NCBI GenBank assembly: GCA_000802045.1
Contig: JUEF01000081.1
Coordinates: forward strand, 1 to 37,148
Reading direction: 5' to 3'
DNA length: 37,148 nucleotides
Source of the DNA: Peptococcaceae bacterium BICA1-8
GTDB taxonomy: Bacteria > Bacillota > Peptococcia > Peptococcales > BICA1-8
Shown here: piece after piece, positions 18,877 through 26,944 of the stretch
How positions within the stretch are numbered: position 1 is the stretch's first letter
Layout of the letters: every line of letters starts with the position of its first letter
Made by a program: the position numbers and the translations under genes
The notes under the pieces: generated by a model
Told to the model about the DNA's origin: nothing
Databases searched by the model: none
Seen by the model: only the letters and a program-made list of their open reading frames with translations

Positions 18877-18918
18877 ACAAATAGTTAAAGTAACCCAACC
18901 TTTATGGAAATTAATAGG

Positions 18919-18947
18919 TTGACTTATTTTTCTGAAAATATTATAAT
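18919..18947 (+). promoter_or_regulatory. Sigma-A-type promoter P2 of the sugar cluster
   Basis: TTGACT (18919-18924), a 17-base spacer and TATAAT (18942-18947). It is close to optimal and is a near-copy of P1, including the spacer and the palindrome position. The expected leader to the first gene is about 150 bases and contains a loose TTAAATTTAAAAG/CTTTTTAAATTTAA inverted repeat. Confidence 0.8.
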
Positions 18948-18949
18948 AA

Positions 18950-18979
18950 AATAAATATTGCAATATTGTAATATTTATT
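18950..18979. promoter_or_regulatory. Near-perfect 30-base palindrome downstream of P2 (candidate operator)
   Basis: AATAAATATT, GCAATATTGT, AATATTTATT in order. Only one base pair breaks the dyad. The 13-mer CAATATTGTAATA (18961-18973) is repeated exactly at 21388-21400, ahead of the ABC ATPase gene. Confidence 0.65.
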
Positions 18980-19105
18980 TTAAATAAGTAAGAATCTTAA
19001 ATTTAAAAGAAACATAAATTAAGGATTTTCATAATGAAAGTAGGTGCAAAATAAATTTAATAAACACTTTTTAAATTTAAACTATGGTATTTAGGAGTTG
19101 ATTGT

Positions 19106-20263
19106 GTGCCTCGTAAATTAAATATTGGTATTTTAGGCTGTGGTTTTATGGCAAAAATTCATGCTAACGCTTATAAAAAAATAGGTTATGTCTTTAGTGC
19201 GTCTCTTGTTGAACCAGAACTGAGAATGGTATATTCACGAAATGAATCTGCAGTCAAAAGAACGGCCGAACGTTTTAATTTCCAAAAGTGGACAACTAAT
19301 TGGAAAGATATTATTAATGATGATATAGATATCTTTGACAATACGGGGTCTAATGATACCCACTATGAACCAACACTTTTGGCTCTCAAGGCAGGAAAGC
19401 ATGTTATTGTTGAAAAACCTTTAGCTGTTAATTTACAAGAAGCTAGAGAGATGTATGATGCTTCTCAAGAAGCTCAAAAAAATGGTATTAAAAGTATGGT
19501 TGCTTTCAACTATCGTTTTATACCTGCATTAAGATTAGTTAAAAGAATAATAAATGAAGGCAGATTAGGGAAGATTTATCAATTTCGATCAAATTTTCTT
19601 CAGGATAAAATGGCAGATCCAACGGTACCCTTTTCTTGGAGACTAGATAAGGAGAAAGCCGGATCCTTCGCCTTAGGAGATCTTAATTCCCATGCTATTG
19701 ATATTTTGCGGTTCCTTTTACAAGCTGAGGTAGATTCTGTAATGGGTTATCAAAAAACCTTTAATACTAAAAGGCCTGACCAAAATGGAAAACAACTATC
19801 CGTTGATGTTGATGAAACATCATTGTTATGGTTAGAAATGGAGAATGGTGTATTAGCAACCTTAGAATCCAGTAAAGTTTCTACAGGATATAAAGCAATG
19901 TGGAGAATTGAGATTCACGGTAGTGAGGGTGGAATATATTTCGACCTAACAAGAGCAAATGAACTTCAATTTTACTCAAAAGCTGATCCACTTTACCTTC
20001 AGGGAATGAAAGTGATTAATGTTACAGAACCGGAAGCCCATGAGCTTTTTGAAGATTGGCTACCAAGGGGGCATGGTATAGGCTGGGAATACTACCATTT
20101 ATACATGTTGGAACATTTCTTGCGCAGTATCGTTATGGGAACTGATATAGGACCACAAGGTGCGACATTTTACGATGGGCTTAAATGTCAACAGGTCATT
20201 GAAGCAGCAATTATGTCCTTTGAAAAGGGAACCTGGATAAAAATAAAGGATATTCTAGAATAG
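19106..20263 (+). CDS. Gfo/Idh/MocA-family oxidoreductase or NAD-dependent glycosidase
   Basis: NAD(P)-binding protein of 385 residues, likely acting on the sugar imported by the neighbouring ABC system. The N-terminal Rossmann fold has GILGCGFMAKIHANAY (residues 8-23), then EKPLA (103-107) with the family lysine. AFNYRF starts the C-terminal domain, and GDLNSHAIDILRF (191-203) carries the usual His and Asp. The start is GTG 19106, eight bases after AGGAG. Most members oxidise a sugar or inositol hydroxyl; some relatives use bound NAD to hydrolyse glycosides (GH109, GH188). The sequence does not distinguish these. It is the first gene after the twin promoters, with the EamA transporter 36 bases behind. 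Confidence 0.88.
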   Translation: MPRKLNIGILGCGFMAKIHANAYKKIGYVFSASLVEPELRMVYSRNESAVKRTAERFNFQKWTTNWKDIINDDIDIFDNTGSNDTHYEPTLLALKAGKHVIVEKPLAVNLQEAREMYDASQEAQKNGIKSMVAFNYRFIPALRLVKRIINEGRLGKIYQFRSNFLQDKMADPTVPFSWRLDKEKAGSFALGDLNSHAIDILRFLLQAEVDSVMGYQKTFNTKRPDQNGKQLSVDVDETSLLWLEMENGVLATLESSKVSTGYKAMWRIEIHGSEGGIYFDLTRANELQFYSKADPLYLQGMKVINVTEPEAHELFEDWLPRGHGIGWEYYHLYMLEHFLRSIVMGTDIGPQGATFYDGLKCQQVIEAAIMSFEKGTWIKIKDILE

Positions 20264-20299
20264 GACATATGTTTGCGGCAGTACTAAAGGGGGTAGCCC

Positions 20300-21214
20300 A
20301 TGAGTGGTTTAACTGCAACACTTTTATCTGCAGTGAGCTTTGGCTTATACATTGTGATAAGCAAAATAGCATTAGTTAACACCCCAGCTACTATATTTGG
20401 TTGCTTAGTAACAATGCTTGGAAGTATATTCTTTGGTATTTACTGTTATTTTAAATATCCTATAAACCAAATCCAACATATTTTCAAGAACAATTGGCGG
20501 ATATTAATATTAATGAGTTTCTTTGGCGTAGGAGCAAATGTATCTTTTTTCATTGGCATTAAGATGAGCAGTGCTAATAATTTAGCAATAATAACTAGGC
20601 TAGATATCTTATTTGCAGCTGTAATTGGAAGCTGGCTTTTTGGTGAAAAGCTAGTGGGTTATGACTGGGTTGCAATAGCACTACTTGTCCTAGCATCCTT
20701 AAGAGTATTCAATGTGAAAATGGGAGATCTTTCTTTAGACATAGGAGATATATTCTTGATTTTACATACTTTAAGTGTTGCAATAAATGGCATGATAATA
20801 CGATATAAATTGTTGGATGTCCCTAGGCCTATTATTGCTTTCGTAAATTCCGGTGTATCCGCATGGATGCTTTTAATTATAAATATTTTCGCAAACCAAA
20901 CTTCTCTTTTGTTGGAATTAGAAGGTATTAAAATACCTTTAACAATATGCGTATTTTTATTAGTCTTTCAATTATTCACTTATTACTATGGATTGCAAAA
21001 ACTCGAAGTATGGCTAGTAAGAACGTTATTCTTACTGACATTAGTTAGTAGCTCAATTGGTAGCTATTTTTTATTAAATGAGAGGCTTGCAGTTGAACAA
21101 CAACAGGGAATGCTCTTGGTTGTATTTGGAGTATTGATTATGTCATTAAGACATAAATACAAAAGGACTATGCTGCCACAAGATAATAAATCTTTCAATC
21201 TACAAAAAGATTGA
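20300..21214 (+). CDS. EamA/DMT-family transporter
   Basis: Inner-membrane protein of 304 residues with about ten hydrophobic segments arranged as two EamA repeats. The first starts ATLLSAVSFGLYIVISKIAL and the second is FLILHTLSVAINGMII onward. Members of this superfamily move small metabolites, often outward. The cluster already encodes a full ABC importer, so I infer export of a degradation product, although uptake is possible. ATG 20300 follows AAAGGGGG. A 12-pair GC-containing hairpin lies downstream. The substrate cannot be read from the sequence. Confidence 0.82.
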   Translation: MSGLTATLLSAVSFGLYIVISKIALVNTPATIFGCLVTMLGSIFFGIYCYFKYPINQIQHIFKNNWRILILMSFFGVGANVSFFIGIKMSSANNLAIITRLDILFAAVIGSWLFGEKLVGYDWVAIALLVLASLRVFNVKMGDLSLDIGDIFLILHTLSVAINGMIIRYKLLDVPRPIIAFVNSGVSAWMLLIINIFANQTSLLLELEGIKIPLTICVFLLVFQLFTYYYGLQKLEVWLVRTLFLLTLVSSSIGSYFLLNERLAVEQQQGMLLVVFGVLIMSLRHKYKRTMLPQDNKSFNLQKD

Positions 21215-21246
21215 TTGTTAATAATGGTTTTGCCCCCACTCCGAAC

Positions 21247-21281
21247 GGCCGCAAATTTTTTATTTGGAGAAATTTGCGGCC
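21247..21281. terminator. Strong hairpin after the EamA gene, possible terminator
   Basis: GGCCGCAAATTT (21247-21258) and AAATTTGCGGCC (21270-21281) form a perfect 12-pair stem with an 11-base loop. There is no T-run after it, so rho-independent termination is uncertain; it may instead protect or process the mRNA. Confidence 0.5.
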
Positions 21282-21349
21282 AACCCCAAATATTTGTAAA
21301 AATGTTTATGCATGAAAGATAATACAAAAAAAATAAAAAAAAATAAATG

Positions 21350-21379
21350 TTGACATACCCATCCTAAACAAAGTAAAGT
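21350..21379 (+). promoter_or_regulatory. Candidate promoter for the ABC importer genes
   Basis: TTGACA (21350-21355), an 18-base spacer and TAAAGT (21374-21379). The -35 is consensus and the -10 matches four of six. A shared CAATATTG palindrome follows within ten bases. Confidence 0.55.
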
Positions 21380-21386
21380 TAATATA

Positions 21387-21400
21387 ACAATATTGTAATA
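21387..21400. promoter_or_regulatory. Candidate operator shared with P2
   Basis: ACAATATTGT is a perfect 10-base palindrome, and the 13-mer CAATATTGTAATA (21388-21400) is identical to the one at 18961-18973. The position just after the -10 box suits repression. Confidence 0.55.
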
Positions 21401-21486
21401 ATGTATTATTATTAAAGTTTTTATAATTTTCCATTTATTTTTATTTTTAAGAATTTTTTAGTACAACTTTAAAGGAGGATAAGAAA

Positions 21487-22590
21487 TTGGCAGGTTTACA
21501 GCTAAAAGGAATCACAAAAAAGTTTGATGATGTTATAGCGGTAGCTAAAACGGACTTAGAAATAAATGATGGTGAATTTTTAGTATTAGTAGGTCCATCA
21601 GGTTGTGGTAAGAGTACAACTTTAAGGATGATTGCGGGATTAGAAAAACCTACTGATGGCGAAATTTTCATTGGTGATAAAGATGTTACATATTTAGAAC
21701 CAAAAGATAGGGATATAGGAATGGTTTTCCAAAGTTATGCTCTGTATCCTCATAAAAATGTGTATGACAATATTGCTTTTGGATTACTTATTAGGAAATT
21801 TCCTAAAGAAGACATAAAAAAACGTGTTTTAGAAGCTGCAGAAATGTTGGAGATAACGGATTATCTTGACAGATATCCTAAACAGCTTTCAGGTGGTCAG
21901 CGACAGAGGGTGGCATTAGCACGGGCAATTGCTAGACATGCCCAAGTATTTTTAATGGATGAACCCTTAAGCAACTTAGACGCTAAATTAAGAGTTCAAA
22001 CTAGGGCTGAAATAATCAAACTCCATCAAAGATTAAAAACAACTTTTATTTATGTTACTCATGATCAAACTGAAGCTATGACTATGGGTACAAGAATTGT
22101 CGTAATGAAGAACGGTATAATACAGCAAATTGGTTCGCCGACTAAAATATATAATAACCCAAGTAATGTTTTTGTAGCAGGGTTTGTCGGATCACCTCCT
22201 ATGAATTTAATACAGGGTAAATTAGTTAAGGATAAGGAAGGTTTTTCCTTTATAAGCACAAATATATCAATTCCTCTTTCTCTTGATAGTGCATCTTTAG
22301 CTGAAAACAAGGATGTAATATTGGGCATTCGCCCAGAGAGTCTAATAGTTACAGATGTTAATGCTAAAGATATATGTTTTACTTGTCAGGTTGAAGTCGT
22401 TGAACATATTGGAGCAGAAGCTATTATTCATACTAAAATAGATAACGGCGAAAAGGTTACTTTGAAAGTGAGTGGGTATAACACTTTACCTAAATTTGGT
22501 GAAGTAATAGGAGCGAAATTTGATTTAGGAAGTATTCATATATTTGATAAGGATACAGAATTATGCTTGGTCTCATTAAACATTAAGTAA
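21487..22590 (+). CDS. Sugar ABC transporter ATP-binding protein (UgpC/MsmK/MalK-like)
   Basis: Cytosolic ATPase of 367 residues driving sugar import. It has Walker A GPSGCGKST, the Q-loop in GMVFQSYALYPH, signature LSGGQRQRVALARA, Walker B VFLMDEPLSNLDAKL, H-loop VTHDQTEAMT, and a C-terminal OB/TOBE region from about residue 235. The start is TTG 21487, eight bases after AGGAGG. It precedes the binding protein and two permeases, giving a complete CUT1-type importer. MsmK-type ATPases can serve several importers. An 11-pair palindrome overlaps the stop codon. Class is secure; the sugar is unknown. Confidence 0.94.
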   Translation: MAGLQLKGITKKFDDVIAVAKTDLEINDGEFLVLVGPSGCGKSTTLRMIAGLEKPTDGEIFIGDKDVTYLEPKDRDIGMVFQSYALYPHKNVYDNIAFGLLIRKFPKEDIKKRVLEAAEMLEITDYLDRYPKQLSGGQRQRVALARAIARHAQVFLMDEPLSNLDAKLRVQTRAEIIKLHQRLKTTFIYVTHDQTEAMTMGTRIVVMKNGIIQQIGSPTKIYNNPSNVFVAGFVGSPPMNLIQGKLVKDKEGFSFISTNISIPLSLDSASLAENKDVILGIRPESLIVTDVNAKDICFTCQVEVVEHIGAEAIIHTKIDNGEKVTLKVSGYNTLPKFGEVIGAKFDLGSIHIFDKDTELCLVSLNIK

Positions 22591-22599
22591 TGTTTAATG
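22574..22599. repeat. Palindrome overlapping the ATPase stop codon
   Basis: CATTAAACATT (22574-22584) and AATGTTTAATG (22589-22599) form a perfect 11-pair stem around AAGT, which contains the T of the stop codon. No T-run follows. It could be an mRNA-stability hairpin separating the ATPase from the binding-protein message. Confidence 0.55.
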
Positions 22600-22627
22600 G
22601 AAAAGATAAACAAGAAAAGTTGGATAT

Positions 22628-22644
22628 GGGGGGGGGTGTATAAT
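22628..22644 (+). promoter_or_regulatory. G9 tract next to a TATAAT box ahead of the binding-protein gene
   Basis: Nine consecutive G bases (22628-22636) lie two bases before TATAAT (22639-22644). TTGGAT (22620-22625) is the only -35-like word, with a 13-base spacer that includes the G run. If this is a promoter, its spacing would change with tract length. Confidence 0.35.
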
Positions 22645-22701
22645 CTAGCAACTTTTTTGTTTTAGTTTCTAAAGGAAGCAATTTGAATTGGAGGTAATTT
22701 A

Positions 22702-24024
22702 ATGAAGAAAAATTTTCTAAATGTTATTGCTTTATTGATGGTGATTGTATTTTCTCTCACTCTTTTTGGATGTGATCAAAAAGCCACTGAGGTTAAAGAG
22801 GAGCCCAAAAAAGAGGCTAAGAAAGAAGAACCAGTTACAATTACATGGGTAAACTGGGTTTCTACTGAAGAGGGTACACGGGATAAAATAAAATCAGTAG
22901 TTGACCAATTTGAAAAGGATAACCCCAACATCAAAGTTGATATTAAACCTGTTCCTGTTAGTGATATTCAGAATCAATTAACAATAATGGTTACAGGAAA
23001 AAATGCACCGGATATTTCCCAAGTACATCCTGATGATGTTATTGCTTTAGCAGCAATGGGCGCTTTAGAACCAGTTGATGAACTTTTAAGTGCTGATTTT
23101 AAAGCAGATTTACATCAAAGCTTATTAGATTTGACAACTTTTGAAGGTACTAGATATGGTATTCCCTGGGCCCCTGCTGGACCTGGCTTCCTATATAATA
23201 AAAAGTTAATGGAGCAGGCAGGGTTAGATCCTAAAAATCCTCCGAACACAATATATGAGTTTACAGAAGCATTAGAAATAGCTAAGAAAAACCTTCCTAA
23301 AGATGTAATTGGCTTCCAGCTTGACACCACAATAAGAACTATAGGTTTACAGCATGAATGGCCCTTTATGCGTGCTTTTGGGGCATTACCGATAGATGGA
23401 AATAATATTGATATTGATACTCCTGAAATGAAAGAATACGCTGAATGGTTAAGAACGGTTGTTAAGAATGGATATACACTTCCTGGTAAAAAATATGGTG
23501 AGTTTAGACCAATGGCTGCTCAAGGACGTTTATTATTTGCTTTTGATGGTTCATATTTAAGAGGTATTGTTACGAGCCTAAACACAGAAATAACTGATCA
23601 AATTTTTAATGAAACTTGGGGTGTAGCTTCACTTCCTGGAACTAAAGATGGCAAACATTATGCATCTCCAGATGACCATTTCCTAGTTGCATTTAAAGAT
23701 TCCGAAAACAAAGAAGCTGTTGCGAAATTTGCTGAATACTTAGTAAATAGTGATTATTCATTAAAAAATTATATTAACCCTGTAGGATTTGTACCTGCAA
23801 CGAAGAGTGCAATTCAGAGGGTTCCGGAAATCTCCCAAGACCCAATTAGAAGTGCCTTTATTGAAAAAATTGTTCCTACGGTTGTTCCACTACCGTATGG
23901 TCCTAACTATTCATCCGTTGCTACAGCTTTCATGGCTGGTATGCAGGAAGTAATTACTACTGATAAGCCTATTGATGAAATTCTATCTAAACTTCAAACT
24001 AAAGTGGAGGAAGCGTCGAAGTGA
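22702..24024 (+). CDS. Sugar ABC transporter substrate-binding lipoprotein
   Basis: Extracytoplasmic binding protein of 440 residues anchored by lipid. A signal peptide (residues 1-23) ends in the lipobox LFGC with Cys24, followed by a charged linker of Lys and Glu up to about residue 45. The mature part has ITWVNWVSTEEGTRDKIKSV, VTGKNAPDISQVHPDD and GIPWAPAGPGFLYNKKLMEQAG, typical of family 1 solute-binding proteins for oligosaccharides and glycosides. ATG 22702 follows GGAGGT. The stop overlaps the permease start (GTGA). The ligand cannot be read off, and it is the best single protein for learning the island's substrate. Confidence 0.93.
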   Translation: MKKNFLNVIALLMVIVFSLTLFGCDQKATEVKEEPKKEAKKEEPVTITWVNWVSTEEGTRDKIKSVVDQFEKDNPNIKVDIKPVPVSDIQNQLTIMVTGKNAPDISQVHPDDVIALAAMGALEPVDELLSADFKADLHQSLLDLTTFEGTRYGIPWAPAGPGFLYNKKLMEQAGLDPKNPPNTIYEFTEALEIAKKNLPKDVIGFQLDTTIRTIGLQHEWPFMRAFGALPIDGNNIDIDTPEMKEYAEWLRTVVKNGYTLPGKKYGEFRPMAAQGRLLFAFDGSYLRGIVTSLNTEITDQIFNETWGVASLPGTKDGKHYASPDDHFLVAFKDSENKEAVAKFAEYLVNSDYSLKNYINPVGFVPATKSAIQRVPEISQDPIRSAFIEKIVPTVVPLPYGPNYSSVATAFMAGMQEVITTDKPIDEILSKLQTKVEEASK

Positions 24025-24932
24025 GTACGAAATTGACGAAAAATAATGGGAGGGAGGGGCGCTGGAGCGCCTCTTCCAAATTAGCAGCTATGTTAATCGC
24101 GCCATCTTTGCTTGTAATGGGGATGATTATTTTATATCCTCTTATACATGCAGTGTGGTTATCCTTCTTCAACTACAAATTAACAAGACCTGACGACATA
24201 GCATTTACATTAACAAAGAACTACCTACGTATGGTCCAAGATGAAACCTTTTGGTTAGCAGTAAAAAACACACTTATTTTTACATTATTTACAGTTATAA
24301 TTAGTTTGGTACTTGGAATGATTATGGCCATAGCAATTGACCAGCTTCCGAAAAGGTTTTCTGGTTTAAGAGGGTTTATTCTTGTGCCGTGGGTAGTACC
24401 TGGGATTGTTGTGGGTTATTTGTTTATGTATATGTTTGATGTAGAAGTAGGTGTTGTCAACTTTATTTTACAAAAGTTTCAAATTATTCAAGAGTTTTTA
24501 CCATGGTTAATGAATGATAAGCTATCAATGATTGCAATAATTATTGCTCATATATGGAATCAAACGCCGTTCTATATGTTAATGTTCAGTGCAGGATTAA
24601 TGGCTATTCCTGAAGATGTAAAAGAAGCCGCCTATGTTGAAGGAGCTTCGAGATGGCAGGAATTTTGGCACATAACATTTCCATACTTAAAAGGTATTGT
24701 TGCAATCACCAGCTTACTTATGGTAATAAGGAATTTCAATAATTTCCCTATTATTTTCACTATGACAGGGGGGGGGCCTGTTTACTCCACTACAACCTCC
24801 GTAATCTATATTTATAGGTTAGCCTTTGAACAATATGAAATGGGTTATGCCTCAGCTGTTGGTGCAGTTTGGGTTATTGTACTTTTAATAGTCTCTATAT
24901 TCTATATTAAAGCACTGCAAAAAGACTTCTAA
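24021..24932 (+). CDS. Sugar ABC transporter permease (MalF/UgpA-like), with an internal G9 tract
   Basis: Membrane permease of 303 residues with six predicted spans. The cytoplasmic EAA loop reads EAAYVEGASRWQEFWHITFP and contacts the ATPase. The conserved TGGGP turn near residue 250 is encoded by ACA followed by nine consecutive G bases (24768-24776). The start is GTG 24021, overlapping the lipoprotein stop, with GGAGG 10 bases before it. It forms a heterodimer with the next gene product. The gene is intact in this sequence. Confidence 0.93.
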   Translation: MSTKLTKNNGREGRWSASSKLAAMLIAPSLLVMGMIILYPLIHAVWLSFFNYKLTRPDDIAFTLTKNYLRMVQDETFWLAVKNTLIFTLFTVIISLVLGMIMAIAIDQLPKRFSGLRGFILVPWVVPGIVVGYLFMYMFDVEVGVVNFILQKFQIIQEFLPWLMNDKLSMIAIIIAHIWNQTPFYMLMFSAGLMAIPEDVKEAAYVEGASRWQEFWHITFPYLKGIVAITSLLMVIRNFNNFPIIFTMTGGGPVYSTTTSVIYIYRLAFEQYEMGYASAVGAVWVIVLLIVSIFYIKALQKDF

Positions 24933-24951
24933 TTTTACAGGGGGAAAGATT

Positions 24952-25800
24952 ATGATAAAGAGGGGTTTTTCGCTAATATGGTCTTTCATATTAGCCATTG
25001 TACTTGGGGTGACGCTAGTATGGACGCTCTTTCCCATTTATTGGATGATCAGTACCAGTTTTAAAACTAATATGGATGTATTTAAGATGCCGCTAGATTT
25101 ATGGCCTAAAGAGTTTACAATCCAAAGTTATATAAATCTTATTACTAACGATATTACCCCAATAGGAAAGTTTTTTATAAATAGTGTTATAACCTCACTA
25201 GGGACAGTATTAATTGCTGTAATTTTAGCTACTTTTGCCGGTTATGCACTTTCACGATTGAATTTTAAGTATAGAAAGTCAATATTAATGGGTATTTTGA
25301 CTACTCAAATGTTTCCGTTAGTAGTATTATTAATACCCCTATATATTCTCTATGTAAAAACTAATTTATTAAATACGTATACTGGTTTAATTTTAGCCTT
25401 TACTTCTTTTACTTTACCCTTTGGAATTTGGATGATAAAAGGATTTGTAGACTCCGTTCCGGTAGAGATAGAAGAAGCAGCTATGGTTGATGGGTGCACT
25501 CGCTTTCAATCCATGAGGTTGGTTGTTTTTCCTTTAATAATACCTGGTGTTGTAGCTACCGGAGTATTTGCTTTTCTTGATGCGTGGAATAACCTGTTAT
25601 TCCCACTTACTCTAATAAATGAGGTAGCTATGAAAACTCTGCCTCCTGGTATGATTTTAGCATTTGGTGGAGAGTTTAAGCATGATTGGAGTGGCATGAT
25701 GGCTGCATCAGTAATTGTAAGTATCCCTGTAATTGTTATATTTATTGTAATACAGCGTTATTTAGTACAAGGTTTAACAGGTGGTGCAGTAAAAGGATAA
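24952..25800 (+). CDS. Sugar ABC transporter permease (MalG/UgpE-like)
   Basis: Second permease, 282 residues and six spans. The N-terminal TLFPIYWMISTSFKTN is typical of the MalG side of CUT1 importers. The EAA loop is EEAAMVDGCTRFQSMRLVVFP, followed by the usual hydrophobic end. ATG 24952 is preceded by AGGGGGAAAG. A good terminator 22 bases after the stop closes the importer unit, so the aldolase and later genes probably have another promoter or depend on read-through. Confidence 0.93.
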   Translation: MIKRGFSLIWSFILAIVLGVTLVWTLFPIYWMISTSFKTNMDVFKMPLDLWPKEFTIQSYINLITNDITPIGKFFINSVITSLGTVLIAVILATFAGYALSRLNFKYRKSILMGILTTQMFPLVVLLIPLYILYVKTNLLNTYTGLILAFTSFTLPFGIWMIKGFVDSVPVEIEEAAMVDGCTRFQSMRLVVFPLIIPGVVATGVFAFLDAWNNLLFPLTLINEVAMKTLPPGMILAFGGEFKHDWSGMMAASVIVSIPVIVIFIVIQRYLVQGLTGGAVKG

Positions 25801-25821
25801 TGTTAGAAAAAAGTAAAAAGT

Positions 25822-25858
25822 AAAAAGTCGTATTGATAATACATTATACGGCTTTTTT
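25822..25858 (+). terminator. Intrinsic terminator after the ABC importer
   Basis: AAAAAGTCGTAT (25822-25833) pairs with ATACGGCTTTTT (from 25846) with one G-U pair and a 12-base loop, ending in six T bases. A two-base-shifted AAAAAGTAAAAAG tract precedes it. Confidence 0.88.
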
Positions 25859-25945
25859 AAAAGTATAAATTTTGTAATAATAATATTAATATTTTATGCA
25901 TTATTCTAGTAGTTGAATTCGGATTAAAATGGAGGTTATTGAAAT

Positions 25946-26794
25946 ATGTCTTTAGTAACATTGCAAGAAATTTTAAAACTTCATGATGGTGCAGTTGGAG
26001 CCTTTAGTACTTATGATTTATTTACAGCACAAGGTATCGTTCAAGGTGCAGAAGAAGCTGGCTTTCCCGTAATACTTATGATTGGTTCAGGTCCATTAAA
26101 TAAGCCTGGCAATGATTATGTTGGACAATTAATGGTTCAGCTAGCAAAAGAAGCATCTGTACCGGTATGTGTTTTCCTTGATCATGCTAAGGATTATAAA
26201 ACAAACTTAAAAGCTATGAAATTGGGCTTTAGCTGTGTTATGATCGATGGTTCCCATTTAGCGTTAGAAGAAAATATCGCTATAACTAATAAAGTTACAG
26301 AAGCTGCTAAGCTCTTAGGAATATCTATAGAAGCAGAGTTAGGTGCATTAGCAGGTGTTGAAGATGGAGAAGAAGTGAAAAACGCAAAGATGACTGACCC
26401 TGCTCATGTTGAAGAGTTCTTGAGTAAAACAAGTGTAGATGCGTTAGCTGTTTCCATCGGTAATGCCCATGGGTTTTATAAGGGTGAACCTAAATTAGAT
26501 TTTGCCAGATTAAAGGCTATTGCTGAAATAGCCAAGGATGTACCGCTTGTGCTTCATGGAGGAACAGGATTAACCTTCGAACAATTTGCTAGAGGTGTGC
26601 AGTTAGGGATTAAAAAGATAAACATTGGAACAGAGGTTAAAAAGACCTTTATCGGAGCATTCATTGAAACCCATGAGAAAAATGTTTCTGCTTACGATAT
26701 GGTAGAAATTCCTCAAGTATGTAAAAATGCAGTAGCCAAAATGGCAAAAGAAAAACTAGAGTTCTTCGCCAAAGGCTGGAAAGAATTAGTATAA
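25946..26794 (+). CDS. Class II (zinc) fructose-bisphosphate/tagatose-bisphosphate-type aldolase
   Basis: TIM-barrel metal aldolase of 282 residues that would split a ketose phosphate into dihydroxyacetone phosphate and an aldehyde. The first strand GAVGAFSTYD (residues 15-24) and second strand PVILMIGSG are present. Metal and catalytic residues are Asp79-His80 in VFLDHAKD, Glu131 in EAELGA, His175 in NAHGFYKGEP and His204 in VLHGGTGL. ATG 25946 follows GGAGG. It precedes a phosphofructokinase and a sugar isomerase, which makes an EMP-like route on a hexose or modified hexose likely. Substrate (FBP, TBP or a 6-substituted analogue) is not resolved. The following 150 bases before the kinase hold no gene. 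Confidence 0.92.
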   Translation: MSLVTLQEILKLHDGAVGAFSTYDLFTAQGIVQGAEEAGFPVILMIGSGPLNKPGNDYVGQLMVQLAKEASVPVCVFLDHAKDYKTNLKAMKLGFSCVMIDGSHLALEENIAITNKVTEAAKLLGISIEAELGALAGVEDGEEVKNAKMTDPAHVEEFLSKTSVDALAVSIGNAHGFYKGEPKLDFARLKAIAEIAKDVPLVLHGGTGLTFEQFARGVQLGIKKINIGTEVKKTFIGAFIETHEKNVSAYDMVEIPQVCKNAVAKMAKEKLEFFAKGWKELV

Positions 26795-26944
26795 GTGTGA
26801 TAGTGCTTAGATAAAACAGCATTAATGTCTTTACGTATCTAGAATTGTATAAGATACTTTATATCTCCACACTGATATGAAGTTTAACTGAGTAGTTATA
26901 GCACTACGGGTTTAATATCCAATGACTGCAAAGGAGTGTTATCA

